A stretch of 64,000 nucleotides of DNA from Anastrepha obliqua (taxonomy: Eukaryota > Arthropoda > Insecta > Diptera > Tephritidae): the NCBI RefSeq assembly GCF_027943255.1, contig NC_072895.1:44180001-44244000 (forward strand). The letters run 5' to 3'. Within the stretch, counting starts at the first letter, position 1; every line of letters begins with the position of its first letter. Under the pieces are notes generated by a model that was given only the letters and a program-made list of their open reading frames with translations, made no database searches and was not told the DNA's origin. A program made the position numbers and the translations under genes. Of the stretch, positions 36,336 through 47,514 are shown one piece after another.

Positions 36336-36779
36336 ACGGTGATCGATTGGTTGAAAGTCACTGATAAGAATTTTTTTAAAAGTTCATTTTTAATAAAACA
36401 TAAATAATTTCTAATATCTGCGTTCACATAAAAAAAATAGTTTAAAGCGAAAGTAGAAGTTTCAAGCTAACGCCAGTTTTCATCTGAATATTTTTTATTC
36501 TAACTTACCTGTGCGAAAAATGTTAATAATGCTAAAACAGAGTCAAAAAAGTAAAAAAAAATTGTCTTTTGCTTTAAGTGTTGTAGATATGTAATTATGG
36601 CCTCAGAGACAATAATAAAAGAAATTTAGAACATAAAATCAAAATAAAATTTTACATCTTTATTGTCCAATGGAGTTTCACGGTATATCATAGACAACAA
36701 CTAGCGAGCCAATTGGTAATTGGGGAACGGTTTTAGCGCAAACTTATTTTAAAAATATTAAATGTTACCACATAAAGCG
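36336..36779. other. no gene seen
   Basis: Spacer between tRNA copy 2 and the AT-rich array. Confidence 0.35.
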
Positions 36780-37640
36780 ATTCTTAAATCATTTACAGTT
36801 TTTATCGATTTTTTTAATTTGTTATCGATTTTTTTTTTTTCGAGGAACGATTTGAGTACATTATTATTAAATAGTATAAACCTTTTCTAAAATTATTAAA
36901 CATTAAATCGTTTTTCTATTTACTCTCAATTTTTATCAATTTTTCTTTCGGGGAACGTTTTGGCATACATATTTCCATACAAATCGATTTTTTACTTTGT
37001 CTCAATTTTTATCGAATTTTCTCGCGGAAGATTTGGAGCATATTAATATCGAGTAGTATGAACCTATTTTAAAATTATTAAACCTTTCCATACAAATCGA
37101 TTTTTTTTATTTTTTCTCATTTTTTATCGAACTTTTATTTTTATTATTGATTTTTTTTCGGGGAACGTTTTGAACATATTAATATCGAGTAGTATAAACC
37201 TATTCTAAATTTATTAGTCATTTTCACAGAAAACGATTTTTTAGTTATTCTCAATTTTCATCAATTTTTTTTAATTTGTTATCGATTTTTTTCGAGGAAC
37301 GTTTTGCGCATATTAATATCGAGTAGAATAAACCTATTGTAAAAATCGATTTTTCATTTAGTTTCAATTTGTATCGATTTTTTCCTATTGCTATCGATTT
37401 TTTAGGGGGGGATCGTTTTGAGTATACTTATGTCGAGTACTATAAACATATTCTAAAATTATTAAACATTTCCATACAAATCGAATTTTTTATTTATTCT
37501 CAATTTTTATCGGTTTTTTTGTTATCGATTTTTTTTCTTCGCGATCATTTTTATAATAAGTTATCCACAAATAATAAACATTGTTCTCAACTTTTATCCA
37601 TTTATTTGTTATAGTTTTTTTCTTATTAAAGATTCTTTAG
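36780..37640. repeat. diverged AT-rich tandem array with ATCGATTTTTT units
   Basis: Five to six units of about 115-180 bp. Each contains GGGGAACGTTTTG.(A/G)CATA, TTAATATCGAGTAGTATAAA, CCTATTCTAAAATTATTAAA, and CCATACAAATCGATTTTTT. The AGTATAAACC landmark falls near 36872, 37054, 37191, 37325 and 37438, so spacing is irregular. The array lies between tRNA-Thr copies 2 and 3. Its phrases resemble those of the AT-rich field at 1950-3310 in style but not in order. Confidence 0.75.
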
Positions 37641-38347
37641 TCGATTATTAATTTTGAACGATCTGAATATTTCGTTATAATTCTTTTCAGTCGATTTTCC
37701 GGAATGCGAATCACCTTCACTTTCGCCTATATATTTTTATCCTTAGTAATCGCTACTTTCAGTCCAAAATAACTGAACAATTTTACATTTATTACTAAGT
37801 ATTCCCTAATTTTCTTTCTTTGTAATCTGTAAGAAATGCTACATTTTCTACATTAAGACGAAAAAGTACAGGTTTAAACTATTTTTAATTGAATTGTTAA
37901 AATAATACTTCACAATCCAGCACTAATCTGTTGTTCTTGGTCTGCAAGAAGTACTGCATTTCTAGATATTTATTAATTAAAATATTGGCTATGGGAATAA
38001 GTTTTTGCCCTCGTAAAAGATGTGTTGTTGCTGATACTATTTGTGCGTTCGCTCTAGTAATATAATATTCCCATACCCAATAAAACAATGTGTAACATAA
38101 ATTCTTCTTTTAATTTTGGTAGTCTTTGCCAACTGAAGACTTATTTTTGCAATTAAAATTTAAAAACTCCGAAATGCCTTTTTTTCTTTTAATATTAAAG
38201 TTCCCCTATCTTTTAAACAATTCAATTTAAATAGTTAATATTTGCTAAGTAAGTTCAATTCAATGTAACACTTGTAGAAACATTAGTTTGTCGATTTATT
38301 GGCGTCCATTCTCTTTCGTCATCATATTCGCGCAAATGTGTCAACTG
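37641..38347. other. no gene seen
   Basis: AT-rich spacer up to tRNA copy 3. A 63-codon frame at 37897-38088 is unsupported. Confidence 0.35.
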
Positions 38348-38421
38348 GGCGCCGTGGCTTAGTTGGTTAAAGCGCCTGTCTAGTAAACAGGAGATCGTGA
38401 GTTCGAATCTCGCCGGGGCCT
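38348..38421 (+). tRNA. tRNA-Thr (anticodon AGT), copy 3
   Basis: Identical to the other three copies, including the G4-G69 opposition in the acceptor stem. Its upstream block TCATATTCGCGCAAATGTGT matches copy 2 with one change. The probable terminator is T6 at 38458-38463. Confidence 0.97.
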
Positions 38422-38970
38422 ACAGTAATTGGTTAGTTGAAGATTACTGAAGAAGAATTTTTTAAACATAAGACATATTTGATTTTTATAATTTAAAAAA
38501 AAATTTAATAAAGGAGAATTTAGGCACTAACGATCTTTAGGCTTCAGGCCTGCAATACGCGTACCTAATTTCAATTTCCATCTAATGGTGTTTTTCTTTC
38601 TTTGAAAAAATTTTGCCTTTAAAGGGTTCATTGTTCTACTTAACCCTGAAAAATGCCATGTTTTTGCCTACTCGGAAAAGAGCACAAAACACGACAACTG
38701 CGAATCTCGATTTGTCTGGCACACGTATTTCTTGAGTGACCACACGAGCGGATAAGAAAAATAAAATAGATTAAATGCTAAATTATATCGCTTATTTTTT
38801 GTAAAAGTATCGTAATCTGAAAAAAATGTGCACACTGTGTAAAAAATGTATGGCGATATCTACTAGCAGTAATGCATTTAATATAAAAATTTGCATACGA
38901 ATAGTAACTTAATACGTAAATTTGCTAGAACTGAGTCAAATCAATTGTGTTTAATTTCGACCCCTACACG
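38422..38970. other. no gene seen
   Basis: No supported feature between tRNA copy 3 and the MITE fragment at about 38980. Confidence 0.35.
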
Positions 38971-38979
38971 TACAACCCT

Positions 38980-39103
38980 GCTTGTCTATTTGTATGCTGC
39001 CGCCGTCTCGTCACAAGTTTCAAATATGATTAACGTATGACGTCATTTTCAAAATTATACATCTTCCCATAGGGTGATTAATTTTGCACTACGTAGTAAA
39101 TAT
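38980..39103. mobile_element. right half of a TA-target MITE (family of 57502)
   Basis: CTGCTTGTCTATTTGTATGC, then CACAAGTTTCAAATATGATT, a diverged stretch, and GGTGATTAATTTTGC. These follow the same order as 57600-57725 (TTGCTTGTCTGTTTGTATAT, CACAAATGTCAAATATGATT, GGCTGATTAGTTTTTCGCC). The left half is not recognisable. Confidence 0.6.
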
Positions 39104-39444
39104 CGTATAGAGTGTTAGAGGGACCATCAAATCGTGCTCTTATCTGACAGAGATGCCACAATCCAGATTTGGTTGTGTATGTCATTTCAAAAGAAACCCG
39201 TACTCCACTTCAATAAAAAAATACGCAGTCAAATCAGGGACTGAGATTCAAACTCGTTTCTTCAGTTAAATCTTGGGAAATGGTGTATGGTTAAGAGTAT
39301 GTTTAGTTAAGGGGGTGTGGCACTGCCCATAGTCATTAACTATACAGGTAAATCAGTTGCTTCAAGCAATTAAGAATTTAATAGAAATAGACTTTCCCTT
39401 TAGACTGAATTTTTCGTTTGATATGTAAAGTTAGCGGTATTTAA

Positions 39445-39690
39445 CCCGGTAGAAATATGTTAAAAAATTATTGCAAGGAGTAAGTGGCAATGTATGACGT
39501 ACCCGCATACAAAATATACTGTGACATGCATGCACATATATACCTTAGAGTTGGTGGTAAATATTTGGCAGTTTAACATTTTTTATATTATATTATATTT
39601 TAATAAATATACATTTAATGAACTACATAAAAAAGTTACTCATATAAGTAACAGGGTGGGTATGTTATATCCGGCAACACTCTCTCCGGG
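39445..39690. mobile_element. candidate 246-bp TTAA MITE
   Basis: TTAACCCGG at 39441-39449 and CCGGGTTAA at 39686-39694 form a perfect 9-bp inverted pair, that is TTAA plus CCCGG ends. TTAA target and CCC terminus are usual for piggyBac-like MITEs. The matching terminal repeat is short, so a chance pair is possible. Confidence 0.4.
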
Positions 39691-39758
39691 TTAAATTTAC
39701 TATTTGATTTTCACAACTGATTCGCTCATGCTATAGCATCCAAGCAGGGTTACCAACT

Positions 39759-39832
39759 GGCGCCGTGGCTTAGTTGGTTAAAGCGCCTGTCTAGTAAACA
39801 GGAGATCGTGAGTTCGAATCTCGCCGGGGCCT
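39759..39832 (+). tRNA. tRNA-Thr (anticodon AGT), copy 4
   Basis: Identical to the other three copies over 74 positions. The immediate upstream bases CAACTG are shared with copies 2 and 3, but the rest of the flank differs. The probable terminator is T5 at 39857-39861. Confidence 0.97.
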
Positions 39833-40074
39833 TCAGTGATTCTTACTGATAACAACTTTTTAGTTTTTTTTTTCAGATATATGTAAATAGTTTTTTGTAA
39901 ACTAGTACAAAAAACAACAACAAACAAGAATGAATTGGCAACAAATTTTTTTTTTCTTATTCAATTTAGCTAGCAGAAGGAACCGGAAGGCAAGAATTAA
40001 GAAATTCTGCATTGCGCAAATATTTATGCTAACAAATATAAACAGAAATATCAAAATGGAGAAAAAGTAGAAAT
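39833..40074. other. spacer, no gene seen
   Basis: AT-rich spacer between tRNA copy 4 and the Helitron. Confidence 0.35.
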
Positions 40075-41329
40075 GCTTTATTTATAAAAATGAATATTTG
40101 CCTGTATGTCATCGATGAACTCAAAAACTACTGGACCGATTATTACAAAAATTTGTATATGTATGTATTTTTCCACGGAGAAGGTTTGTAGAATATGCTC
40201 ATTGATGCCACTCGCCACCAGGGGGCGCTGCAGTGTAGCGATATCTGCCCCGTTCAATCGATTGTCATAAAAATTAGTATGACCATGTATTTTTACACAG
40301 AGGATACCAACATGCAACATCAGCAAAAACTCTGGAATGGAAAAAGTACTCCAAACGTGTCAAATTATCATATAGGACAAGTGTACAATGTCTCACAAGA
40401 AAGCATGGGAAGCGCTTGATCGTACACTGCGAGATTTGAGAGGAAACAGACGGATCTTCGGTGGCGCACTCATTTTATTGTCTGGTGATTTTCGACAAAC
40501 ACTGCCCACAATACCACGTTCAACATCCGCTGATGAACTTAATGCATGTCTTAAATCCTCAGTCCTGAGGCGTCATTTACAGATGCATCGGCTGGAAATT
40601 TTGCAAAACAATTATTGGATATTTGAAATGGGCGAATGGAAATTGGTGAATCTACACAATGTATCACACTGCCAGCAAACTTCTGTAAGATCACAAAAAG
40701 CATCGACGAATTGGTGCAAAAAATTTTCCCAAACATTGCACGAAGCTACAAAAACCATCAGTGGCTCAGTACGTGTGCTATATTAGCTGCCAAAAACATC
40801 AATGTCAATACCATCAACTTCACCATTCAGCATGGAATACCCAGTGAAACGACAACATATAAGTCCATCGATACTATGGAAAATCAAAACGAGGTTGTCA
40901 ACTATACAACTGAATTCTTGAATTCGTTTGATTTGCCAGGCATGCCGCGCACGTTCTTACATTGACTCGCTTTCGCAATGACTATTAACAAAGCACAAGG
41001 ACAATCGTTACAAGTGGATGGATTAAATTTGGAGAATCCATGCTTCTCACATGGACAGCTCCATGTGGTTGCTCACGTGTCGGAAAACCTTCTGATTTAT
41101 ACGTCTACGCACCAGATGAAAAAACAAGAAATATTGTGTATCCCACAGCACTTCAATAAGCATCGAATTGAAACTAAACTTTGTATTGTCATCATTTTTT
41201 CGAAATAAAAAAAAATCAATAAAATGGTTTAGAATGAATTGAATATTTGTGTACTGATTTTCCTTCAAAGTTATTTTTCTTAAATTTATTTTAGTTGTTG
41301 GCGTAGCAACGCGCGCCGGGTACAGCTAG
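40075..41329 (+). mobile_element. internally deleted Helitron with helicase remnant
   Basis: The 5' part has TTTATAAAAATGAATATTTG, a GAACTCAAAAACTACTGGAC block, and CGCCACCAGGGGGCGCTGC, which I associate with Helitron left ends in insects. Coding remnants are from the PIF1-like helicase: TMSHKKAWEALDRTLRDLRG (from 40387), GGALILLSGDFRQTLPTIPR, and, after a frame change, FPNIARSYKNHQWLSTCAIL and AAKNINVNTINF, then FLNSFDLPGMPRTFLH and a stop. [20 protein letters not shown] and [15 protein letters not shown] (to about 41070) form the last helicase motif. The Rep nuclease, the Walker A part and the piece between the last two blocks are missing. The 3' end is GCGCGCCGGGTACAGCTAG (CTAG at 41326-41329), fitting the CTRR terminus preceded by a GC-rich hairpin. 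Confidence 0.85.
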
Positions 41330-43059
41330 GTCATATATAAAATATGATTTTAAGATAGGGTATCTTAGTAACTCAAAACCACAGCGTACCTAATAAATTC
41401 ACATAAGACCATTTATGCACTTATATGTATTTAGGTACATTAGTGTGGGCTAATTTGCATGGATCGATTTTTTCCGACATGGTTCCTACGAAAATCGGAT
41501 TCTGTATGATATTCTGAGAAAAAAAGTATATTAGAGGAGATTAATTTCGATTCCGCGAATTTTTAAGGAAACTATTTATATTTAATCAATACGAAAATTG
41601 AGATAGGGTTATGTCATTCAATAGAAAAAGTAGAAGATAATAAGAATGATATAAAACCAAAATGATTGTAAATACGTTGTTAATTGTAACAAAAAAATTT
41701 ATTATATGATTAGAAAAAAATTTTAAAAACAAATTTTTGAAATATTGCAAAATTTAATAAATTTTTGTGTAAATTCCATTTTGAATTACATGTAAATAAA
41801 ATTATAGGGTTCTTTAAAGAAAAAATAGAGAAACAAAATAATTCCTTTAAATAAAAAATAGAGATAAAAAAAAATGTTTCTTATCTTTTTATCTAGAAGT
41901 TCCTAAGTACAAGCTTGTATTAAAAAAAATTGAATTCATACTACTTTGGTTAATATCTTCATATTAAATTGGGACTCGAAATTGACTATAGAGCTATGTT
42001 CTAGTGCACTTTTTTCTTAGAATTATATGTAATCCGAATTTGGTAGGAATGGTGTCGGAAGAAAAAAATGCACCCGCTCTAATGTACCATATATATACAT
42101 ATATATTTATTTGCAAACAAACAAAGTGGGTTTCAAACACGAATGCCCCTTTAAAAATTTTACTGCGAGGAGTTTGATCTTAATTTTTCATCCATTTTGT
42201 TTTTATTTTTAATTTATTAAAACGTAAATATTACACATTGGTTGTGAACTATGCTAGGCAAAATCTCTACAATACATTCAACAATGAAAGCATTCGTACT
42301 CATTCATGCACTACACACATCCACCAACAACAACAGGCAAAAGCTTACGGAAAAAGCTTCGTTCATAACAGTGTATTTAGTCCTTATACACTAAAAACAA
42401 AGTCACCACCATATAGTAGGATGGTCGTTCATATACGAAATTAGTGAAGTTATCCATTTTCTCATCCAATAAATGACGCATGCGGAAGCTGAGGCCTTGG
42501 TCTTGTTTTTCGACAATTGATAACAAGCAAACGATACGATGCCTGTAAATATGAGAAATAAAAATAAAACAGAAAGTTTAATGAAAATTCCATTCAACTT
42601 CTAATAGAAAATAGAAAAGTTCTGTTTTTACTTTCAATTTCATTTTCAATATTTAAAGTTAAATACTAATAATTTCGAAGCCCATAACTTGAGCATTTAC
42701 TTAATATTTCTATACCATAATAAAAGTTCAGTGCATAACTACATAAAACCAGGAGTACTAATAAGAAAATGTTATTAAAATAATTTATGGAATGGTCGTT
42801 GGTGCATTAGTTTTGCAATTTTTATCATATCGGCTTTTCATCATTGGGATAAACTTTTGCGTTTCATTAAATATGCCTCTAGATACAGAGATTACTTAAC
42901 AAAAGAGTTTAACCGAATAATTGTTTTGTACGAAAAATAAATCGGCAGACGGCTCATGCCATTATCGTTAAATTATTCTAAATATTTCTTTTTTTCTTAA
43001 TATGACAATAAGTAAATTTCAAATTTTGTATACCATATTTTACTTTTATTTGCAATAAA
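41330..43059. other. no gene seen
   Basis: About 1.7 kb of AT-rich DNA. Frames at 42238-42597 on both strands are unsupported. Confidence 0.4.

Positions 43060-43115
<56 letters not shown>
43060..43115. repeat. (TAC)n microsatellite, about 18 units
   Basis: An uninterrupted run of TAC/ACT triplets. On the minus strand it reads as poly-Val inside a 70-codon frame, which is an artefact. Confidence 0.97.
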
Positions 43116-43419
43116 TGTATATCGGCTTTTCAAAAAATAAGTCAATGAATGGATAAATCTCTCCAGATATATTCTCTACGTGCAACTTGTAGAGCCAAAT
43201 ATTATTCATTGACTACAAGATAGAATCAGTGCTGATAAGCACCTGGAAGGTAGTTGAGAATGATTGCCTTCGCCGTACTCAATAATTACGCCACATCTGC
43301 AGCTTCCATAGATTATGTTAAAAAAGTTCTGTTAAAATAGAAATGTTAAGTGGAGGTTGCGAATTCCTTTGTTAAAACATATCTGTTTCACAATTACTGT
43401 CTTAACACCAGCTGCCATT

Positions 43420-43573
43420 TCGTAGTTTGACAGCTCAATTTTTATTTTACCCCTTCATTTGCATGTGCGAATACAGTGATCTAATTTGGTTGCTGCCATT
43501 TTCAAACTGAAGGGGTATGACAGAAAGGTGCCCACATGAGAAATCGTAGTTTGACAGCTCAATTTTTATTTTA
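43420..43573. repeat. 30-bp perfect direct repeat flanking a short inverted repeat
   Basis: The 30 bp TCGTAGTTTGACAGCTCAAT plus TTTTATTTTA occur at 43420-43449 and 43544-43573 without mismatch. Between them, ACCCCTTCATTTG (43449) and CAAACTGAAGGGGT (43503) are near-perfect inverted partners. This may be a tandem duplication or a small element in a duplicated segment. Confidence 0.75.
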
Positions 43574-43599
43574 TAGTATTTTTTAGTATTCATTTAATA

Positions 43600-44439
43600 A
43601 AAAATCCTTTTATCTCTTCCATTTCAACTCCGTAATGCAAATTTTTATTGATTGATTTGTTAGTAATGAACATGAGATTGTCGACATTTTACTGACGCGT
43701 GACGTTGCCATTTTTGCAGAAATTATAAGACAGCACCTGATTACTCGTATATCTCATAAAAAGTAACACTACTCCAATTACTACAGCACTAACACACCCA
43801 ATACATTCATGATCGCTTAAACTAAATACAAGACTCCCCTAGAGAAAAGAGTCGAAAAGGCATTGAATTCTTAGTTAAGCTTAATCGCTGGTATAAATAA
43901 ACATAGCGACATTCCAACAGTGTTGGAAAAGTGCTACCAAAAATTGCAATTGTTGGGTTAATGGGTGATCTTATGATCTATAAATACCCTTTGTGCTCTT
44001 TTTCTTCTCAATGCTATTGTTGACTGTATATTAAAAACTAAGAACTGCAAGGTGTATGCACACGACGGGCAAAACCAAAAGAGAATTCGCAATGTTGAAG
44101 CAGCAAAAGTCTCTCGCTAATAAAACTCTCTTGAAAGGTTGCAGCATTGGAAATAGTGAGTTATATCGGTTTTATGAGTTATATCATACTCACAAGTGGC
44201 GAATCTTGCTTGATAACTTTGCTTGCTTTCACATGCAAAATGTTTCGGCAAGTAAGCAGAGCCCAGAGATAGCGAGCAGAGAAGTGGTGAATCGAAGTGG
44301 TGCCTTATATTTTATTTGACATTGAAATCGCAGTGCCCGAATGGACTATGAGTGAATATCATTGAGTAGGACCCGATTTCAAAACCCATTAGAAGCATGA
44401 AACACCTTATCAAGGTAAGGTATTTTTTAATAATTTCTT
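43600..44439. other. no gene seen
   Basis: The 87-codon frame at 44056-44319 has no motif. Nothing else is recognisable. Confidence 0.35.
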
Positions 44440-44650
44440 AATCGACTTCAAGCCTGCACTTTATTTTAGTAGAAGTGAATGGGCAATAAAGCTGCATAGT
44501 CGGAAATTTTCTAATGATTGTAATTAAAAAGTTGAAAGTTGTAATGGGATTTTTTTTAAATTCTCAAATTTAACGAAAAAAATTTAACATTTAACTGTAG
44601 GTCACTCACAATCTAACGATGCCGCAAAATGTATGCTTTGGTGCAGTTTG
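44440..44650. mobile_element. probable relic of the CACAATAATAGC MITE family
   Basis: Contains CGACTTCAAGCCTGCACTTT followed by ATTTTAGTAGAAGTGAATGG, matching the order (CTTCAGACTTGCACTTTATT ... AATTCAATGGGC) seen at 23545 and, reversed, at 61560. There are no clean ends. Confidence 0.4.
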
Positions 44651-45052
44651 CAGCCAACGGTATCATTAAATCATAATTTTCCAAATTGCTACCGTAAATG
44701 GTATTCACTACAGCAAAGTAATTCCAATTGTTGATTGATGATTCAAGACATCATTTTGTTCTTATGAATATTTGTCACCAAATCATTTTAATCGCCTTCG
44801 AAGATAGCATTGGGCGCTTTTGTAGCTGGTTAAGTTGCATAAAATCAGACCGACTTGAATGCCTTCATAAAACCCAGTTGAAGTATTAGTATGGCCCAAA
44901 TTTTTTTAAACTACAATCTTGAAAATTAGTTTAGTTATTTACAAACCAAACCACTTCATCCCTTTTTTTTGCTTTATGTAAAGTTCTATGAAATATAATC
45001 CAATCAAATCGAAAGATGACTTCCCAATTTGAAGTTTGCAGTTACGTAATTG

Positions 45053-45352
45053 GCACTTACCCCCTTTATTGGGTGTTTGGCCCAGATCCTCCTACTATAT
45101 TGTGTGGCTTAATTTTTCCCACAAATGGAGGGTCCTACAGTTTATCGTCACTTCCGAACAGCAGCTGGTTTTTTGTGATGATCTTTTTAATGGCAGAAAT
45201 ACATTCGGAGGTTTTCGATGGTCTGCCGAGGAGCGACCGTCATTAGAAAAAAAACATTTTCTATCATTTCGTTTGGCGTTTCATGGCCGGGATTTCGAAC
45301 TTGATTGCTACCGAATGGTTACCATGCAGCATCCATTTGACTACGGCGAAAT
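45053..45352 (-). repeat. tRNA-derived SINE, near full length
   Basis: Minus-strand copy. The plus strand reads TTGGGTGTTTGGCCCAGATC, then CACAAATGGAGGGTCCTACA, AATACATTCGGAGGTTTTCG, GAGGAGCGACCGTCATTAGA, and the reversed head with CCGAATGGTTACCATGCAGC and CTACGGCG. The two plus-strand frames of 76 and 114 codons across it are SINE readings. Confidence 0.85.
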
Positions 45353-45666
45353 AGTAGTTATTAGTTTTATAGATTTTTAAAGTATCACCAATTCATTCGC
45401 CTGGCACTTTTTTTAGTGTTTTTTTTTATTTAGCAAAATAAATAAAACTGTAAATCTTAATATTTTTGCGAAATATTTTGGCAGTGGTCTTAGAATATGA
45501 TAAGTTCCATAATTTCTACGGAAAAATTGGACCTATTGGACAAACTAGAACTTAAACGACTAGTAGAGCGTTTTTATCATTTTCTCATCGGGAATTCAAT
45601 TTTTTTTAAACCTAATTTAATAAATATCGCTAGTAGTGTAATTTTCAAGGTTTGCATGCATATTTG

Positions 45667-46000
45667 TCACCTTTTGTGTTGCAAACGCTTCACACGATCT
45701 CGTATATCCGCAGCCAACGTTTCGGCCATTTGCAGTGAACGCCACGAATCGTAAGAGCGACCAAAGCGATCCCATGTCAAGCGCTCCTCAATAGCCGTTT
45801 CGATTAGCTTATAAACAGTCTCCATGCTAAAATTATTGCGAAAGTATTCCCAATCACGTTTCGGCTTTTCCACAGCACATTCGACATCTTCGCCCTCACC
45901 AGCGCTGGAATGTAGTTTCTGCAGAGCGCGCTTTTTGCCCAGCATCGATTCCATAAGCAAAGCATTCATGCGATTGGTGGTGCGCACAGAGGCGGTGATG
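45667..46000 (-). CDS. exon of a Tctex1-family dynein light chain-like protein
   Basis: A polypyrimidine tract ending GGCTCTACACAG marks a 3' splice site, with the exon starting at 46000 in mid-codon. The exon reads ITASVRTTNRMNALLMESML, GKKRALQKLHSSAG, an acidic stretch, then KPKRDWEYFRNNFSMETVYK, LIETAIEERLTWDRFG, and SLQMAETLAADIRDRVKRL. The pattern F....V...I...IEE.L....Y......Q....LA..IRDRVK.L matches the two-helix half of the Tctex1 domain, which binds dynein intermediate chain. The beta-strand half is absent: either the exon ends at AAAAG followed by GTGACA (a weak donor), or the frame ends at the TGA there. GC content and clean codon use differ from the neighbouring repeats. Family assignment is moderate; neighbouring exons were not found. 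Confidence 0.55.
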
Positions 46001-46014
46001 CTGTGTAGAGCCAA

Positions 46015-47510
46015 AAAAAAAGAGTTGAAAAAGTTAAAATAGTATACTTATTTGTTGAGGATTAGTAATTTATTAAGGCACACTTTCACACATTTTCAAT
46101 CATTTTCATAGGCCCTTAATTTCAATTTACCGTGTTCGCACGCCATTCCAAGTGGACATTTCGGGTAATCAATCAATCAATAACTTTATATTTTCACTTT
46201 ATTTATTTGTATTGTTTTTTTTTTTTGCTGAAGGTTATCATTTATTCTAAGTCACCGGAACTGCCACTTGACGAGCCATCAGAAATGCAACGCGCATGCA
46301 ACTGAATCGTTGAATTTGAGCCGCACTGCGCCAAACCCACAATAACGCGCCAAATGCCCGCCACCGACAATTGAGTTGTTCGACGATACGCTTATTCTAT
46401 TCATAACGGTATTATGTGATGGCATGTGAATATATGTAGACATTTTTATATTGTTTATGTAGGTATTCGTGCAGCTCTGATAGCAGATAGTTTTCAATGC
46501 CAAGCATTTGTCGCCCCCTTCCTTTGGTTGCATAGAAGTTGCGATTGTTTCGACAACGTTGTGACATTTGAGGTTTGCTATATTTCGCTGTTGGCGTGTT
46601 GCAAGTCGTAAATCATCACTATTACATGTGACTATGACAGCACCCACTCGCAGGTGCGCTGATGAGCCAATGAGCCGCATGAAGCGATCAGCTTGAAAAA
46701 TCTCATTGAGCTGCAAGCGCAATAACACGACAGGAGTAGCAGTAAACTGAAAGGCCTTCACTCTAATGGTGTTGGCATATGCTCATTATATTATGCCAAA
46801 GTATTTGTTTATTTATATATATCTGCATTAGCACAACCTGGTCGCTCCAGGCTTCGCCAGCGGTGCTAAGTGAAAATTTTCGAACGCCTTTATCGCTTTT
46901 ATAATGGCTTGGTTTAAGAACCTTATAGCGCAAAAATGTAAAAAAACTGCACTCTGCAGTGCAGGAAAGAGCGTGAAGCGACAAATAGGTCAGGCTTGTA
47001 GGGCCAGTAACCGTATAAACTGGAATAAATCTTATTCGAATATACAGAAATACATTAAGTGAAATATGGCGGCTTGTGATATTATTTGCCTCACTAAAGA
47101 TATATTGAACTGGTAGGAGCAGTAGAGCAGCTGATTCAATATTTTTGTGTTCTGGCATCAACTGAAATTGACTTGCCTAGCAATACAAAATCTATATAGG
47201 CACATAACCCGTCCTTGCTGATTTTTACCACCCTTTAGATATTCACTTGCTGACAAAAACATTTTAAGATTGTAATTCCACTGAGCTGATGGCAACTGTA
47301 CCAATTTACCGATTAGGTCTAATTTGAATTTTCGAATTGCGTTCCTCTAATTAAAAGAATAATTTTGAAGTCCTCTCCAAATTTCTTGTTAAACAAAACT
47401 TGCATTTTAATGTAATAAAAACTTTACAAAAATTTTGAAACATGTAAATTCAATCCCTTTTTAAGAGAAAAAAAAAAACAAACAAATAAACAAAAAAAAA
47501 AACAAATAAT
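46015..47510. other. no firm gene; candidate intron
   Basis: Upstream of the Tctex1-like exon on its strand. Two long minus-strand frames (46279-46761, 160 codons; 46763-47161, 132 codons) lie in a GC-richer patch. Their translations show no domain, repeat, signal peptide or splice context that I can defend. They may be unrecognised host sequence. Confidence 0.35.
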
Positions 47511-47514
47511 AATA

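Noticed and set aside
42997..43209. 70-codon frame with a poly-Val stretch
   Set aside because: The Val run is simply the (TAC)n microsatellite read on the other strand.
44620..44760. Minus-strand peptide NYFAVVNTIYGSNLENYD and continuation, first thought to be the missing half of the Tctex1 domain
   Set aside because: The frame is closed by a stop shortly upstream, the acceptor is poor, and the aligned residues are too few to claim the domain.
46279..47161. Two long minus-strand frames of 160 and 132 codons
   Set aside because: No recognisable motif, mixed hydrophobicity, and no support from neighbouring splice sites. Kept only as a note because the patch is GC-richer.
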